DNA of 64,000 bases from Siderastrea siderea (lineage: Eukaryota > Cnidaria > Anthozoa > Scleractinia > Rhizangiidae): assembly GCA_964030785.1 (NCBI GenBank), contig OZ034979.1:9444883-9508882 (forward strand), read 5' to 3'. Shown piece by piece: positions 61,303 through 64,000 of the stretch; position 1 is the stretch's first letter, and every line of letters begins with the position of its first letter. The notes beneath the pieces are model-generated. The model saw only the letters and a list, made by a program, of their open reading frames with translations, did no database searches and was not told the origin of the DNA. Both the position numbers and the translations under genes were made by a program.

Positions 61303-62212
61303 AATAGGTATGAGCGTTGCCAGAGTATGCATTTCAAAATGTTTTGGTCTGAAAAGGGGTATATCAGAAGAAGCTGCCCATTATTATTGTTGGATTTCGT
61401 TTAAGTTTAATTTCCTTATGAAACTTCTTGGCATTTTCGTTAAAAACCTTGTTTTACTTATCGAACTGCTTTCTTTTCTCCAGCCTACATAACCTCGCTG
61501 TGCTTTGGCCTGTATTTGTTGTTTCAAGGTATCATCACCATCGTCTTTTGACAAGTGCATTCTGACAGACCTGAAATATTGCATTGAATTTTGGTCTGAA
61601 ATAGGTTAGGAAAAATCACATGTTTTGGCCTGAAATAGGGTGAGGGCAGGGGGGGGGGGCCCTGGGTGAGGGTTTCAAAGAGTGCACCACACATCCCCAC
61701 CCTCCCACATTTTCAAGGATTGATCTAAACAAATTCTCAAGCTTTCCTCTCTTTAATTCGTGAGATGCAGATTATCTCCTGCTTCTTATGGATTAAAAAA
61801 AATGAAATCAAGGCAAATTGAGTCAAGCCCAGGAAGAGTTACATAAATCAAGTAATGAAGAATTCAATTATTTACCGTTTTCCAACTCTTTTTCTTTACC
61901 AATCACAGATCTTAGTTGATGCAAAATTATAGCAAGCAAGAGGGGTGTCACTGAAGTCTAATGCACTCCCTTTCCCTGAAAGTAGGACTCCCCAGGGTAG
62001 TAATGGGGTGCTAGTCATACCTATTATGGGCCAAAATTCATAGTTTACAAACCTAAATTTTGTCCTGGTGACTTTTACAGAAGCAACCAGAAAGAGGGTA
62101 GAACAGCCCACCTTTCCCCATTTCAATGCTGAGATTTTACTGGCTTATGTTATTTGAGTAAGGCTCCTGAAAAACAGATACAACATTCCCATTAAAAAAC
62201 GTTCAACATTGT
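61303..62212. other. Spacer with a dispersed repeat copy
   Basis: ttttggtctgaaataggtt and ggcctgaaatagggtgagggc (61590-61670) belong to the family seen at 53720-54090. No gene recognised. Confidence 0.5.
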
Positions 62213-62216
62213 TTAA

Positions 62217-62392
62217 CCCTTTAAGCTCCAGTATCAATATGCATATTCTCCTTAGTGTTCTCCATACATTTCTTATGGTACTAGTTGGGAGAATTTGCAC
62301 AAACATCAAGACATGTCATGTTTGGTAATCATTACCTTTATTCTCGTGACCTGTATGTCTGATCATGTAGGGATATTGTAAGGAGAAATGCC
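62217..62392. mobile_element. TTAA-type MITE, copy 7, right end missing
   Basis: Left TTAA at 62213-62216 and terminus ccctttaagctcc. The body matches the family up to about 62392 (gtaaggagaaatgcc) and then stops without the right terminus. Confidence 0.7.
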
Positions 62393-62887
62393 AATCGGAT
62401 TCTGTTCAACACCACCCAAATTCGTTCACCATTAACCAACATTGTTCCACATTACCAGTGGAATTCAACAGTGTTGACCGTTGTTGACTGGAAATATTGT
62501 ATCCTTTTGTCTGGGGCCTATGTTTCCACACTTGTCATCAAGGTGGGAGAGGTTAAAGAGGAGGAATATATTTTTAGTTTTAGCTTGTATCTATTATAAT
62601 GTTTAGTTTTATTTTATTCTTTTGTTATAGAGGACCTCCCTGAAAACCACTCAACGTGATGGGAGTATCCTCTTTAAAGATTAATTATTATTATTATTAT
62701 TATTAACATTTCTGGCAATGGTTTTAGTTTATAATTTTCAGGGTTTCCTTCAAAATTCCTGAAAATCACCCCCATTAACTTATATATACAGGAACCCCCT
62801 TTCCTAGTGTCTACATTTCCCCTTCCCACATAGTTCAATATCAATGCATGGACCTTCCCGCCACCTTGGAAGCTTTTGACTCTGCTT

Positions 62888-63255
62888 TTAGGGGCTGTTT
62901 GCAAGGAGGGAGAAAGATCCTAGCACTAGGCTAACCCGAGAGGGCGAAACATACTTTCCATTGGTTTACATGCAGAAATTTTGGTCGGGGTGGTTGCTGG
63001 AAATCAAATAAAAACTGTCAGCCTTTAGCAGCTGAATGCCCAGCCACCACCACGTTCGTTTTTCTGTTCCTAGAACTAGGAACTTCCAAGCTAAGGTAGT
63101 TCACATGGTGCTAGGATCTTCCTCTATCTCAGCTAGGAAGATCCTAGCACTAGAATGGACCAAATACAACATTTTGCATGTAAACTGAATACGGAGAACA
63201 ATGGCACTAGAATGATCTGCCTTCTAGGATCTTCCTCCGTCCATGTAAACAACCC
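62888..63255. mobile_element. MITE-like element with GATCCTAG repeats (about 370 bp)
   Basis: Left ggggctgtttgcaaggaggg..gatcctag and the inverse of the right ggggttgtttacatggacgg..gatcctag. gatcctagcactag recurs inside. Boundaries approximate. Confidence 0.65.
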
Positions 63256-64000
63256 CATGGTGTCGTGTCATACAATACCGTACAGCTTTCCCTTTTGTAT
63301 GGCTTCCAGTCACGTCAAAAATACTTTCATCCCTTTTCCTGTTCCATCTTCTCCCAAGACTCCTCCCTTGCCCAAACCCCCTGCTATGCTTTTAAAAGAC
63401 AGCCATAATGAATACTTTGCAAACATAAAATTAATTTTAGGTAGGAAAGGATAAGATCATGCCGGAACAGCTGGGTGTTTCTGTGAAGTGAAGCACTTCA
63501 TCAGTCATTTTCCAGGGGTTATTATGTCACGAGGATTTTGCTATTTTGGGTCAATTCTGTGCTCAATTCATTAGTTAGTGCCTTAACTCATACACAAAAT
63601 ACTCCTCTAAAACCACGAGGAAGATATAAAATGAATTTTTTTCAGGGAGAGCTAACCATAATATTTTTGGTGATTTCTGAAGACATAGCATGAAAACTTC
63701 AATCCATTTCCAATGATCCTTGCCAGCGGTAGCAACAGAAGACAGGAAACAGTTTGAGTGCCGTGAGATAGTCATTAATAACAAAGCTAGACCATTATTT
63801 TTGGAATTGAATTGATGCGAAGACACTTTTTAGCTTTTTTTAAAAGATACGAAAATAAAGTGACATAGCCCCTTTAAGTAGATCAACATTCAGCTTTCTT
63901 AGAAGCTGACCAAGAAGGCCATTTCTAACATCTTGTGACAAAAAACAAAAACAAAAAACAAAAGGATGCAGACAAAGAGAGGTCTGGAGACCTGATCTAA
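63256..64000. other. Right end of window, nothing recognised
   Basis: No conserved frame or bounded repeat identified. A ctgtgaagtgaagcacttcatcag phrase at about 63480 looks like a retroelement 3'-end signature but is isolated. Confidence 0.4.

Noticed and set aside
63460..63520. Second hammerhead-like sequence (CTGATGA followed by a hairpin and GAAA on the minus strand)
   Set aside because: The hairpin begins inside the CTGATGA core and no convincing stem I was found.

Overview
This is a eukaryotic window, from an animal genome that is most likely anthozoan cnidarian and probably a stony coral. I infer this from four things: spliced genes with GT-AG introns, two proteins close to vertebrate orthologues in sequence, gene and repeat families of types I recognise from coral genomes (a zinc-finger/DDE-like family, an OTU-domain family, SINEs), and a very dense load of small inverted-repeat transposons. 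All four protein genes lie on the minus strand. I rebuilt each one exon by exon; every splice phase closes and every coding length is a multiple of three.

Layout. (1) 167-35020: a complete 23-exon USP37-type ubiquitin protease (1,105 aa). It has an N-terminal PH-like domain, a split USP catalytic domain and several ubiquitin-interacting motifs. (2) 2954-11870: inside one USP37 intron sits an 8.9-kb DNA transposon with about 1.17-kb terminal inverted repeats and TTAA flanks. It carries one intact 8-exon gene for a 1,177-aa protein with zinc clusters, a DDE-like core and a C2H2 finger. This is the most interesting object in the window. (3) 35172-39076: only about 150 bp upstream of the USP37 start codon lies a 3.9-kb element with perfect 8-bp target duplications. 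It holds a 2.2-kb array of a 20-bp repeat, an inverted counterpart array, an OTU-domain pseudogene and a Penelope-like retroelement tail. (4) 44136-55253: an 8-exon BTB-BACK-TLDc protein (485 aa). Its first intron holds a three-level nest of transposons ending in a perfect 111-bp palindrome. (5) 56277-59674: a 3-exon SLC35G1-like drug/metabolite transporter (345 aa). (6) 59675-64000: no gene recognised, only repeats.

Most introns and spacers are built from non-autonomous DNA elements whose ends and target duplications can be read directly. These include seven copies of a ~205-bp TTAA-flanked MITE, several TA-flanked Tc1/mariner-type MITEs, hAT-like and CACTA-like elements, and tRNA-derived SINE pieces. 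The four genes show no functional linkage. The window is best read as ordinary housekeeping and signalling genes embedded in a very active transposon landscape, with one possibly autonomous large element.
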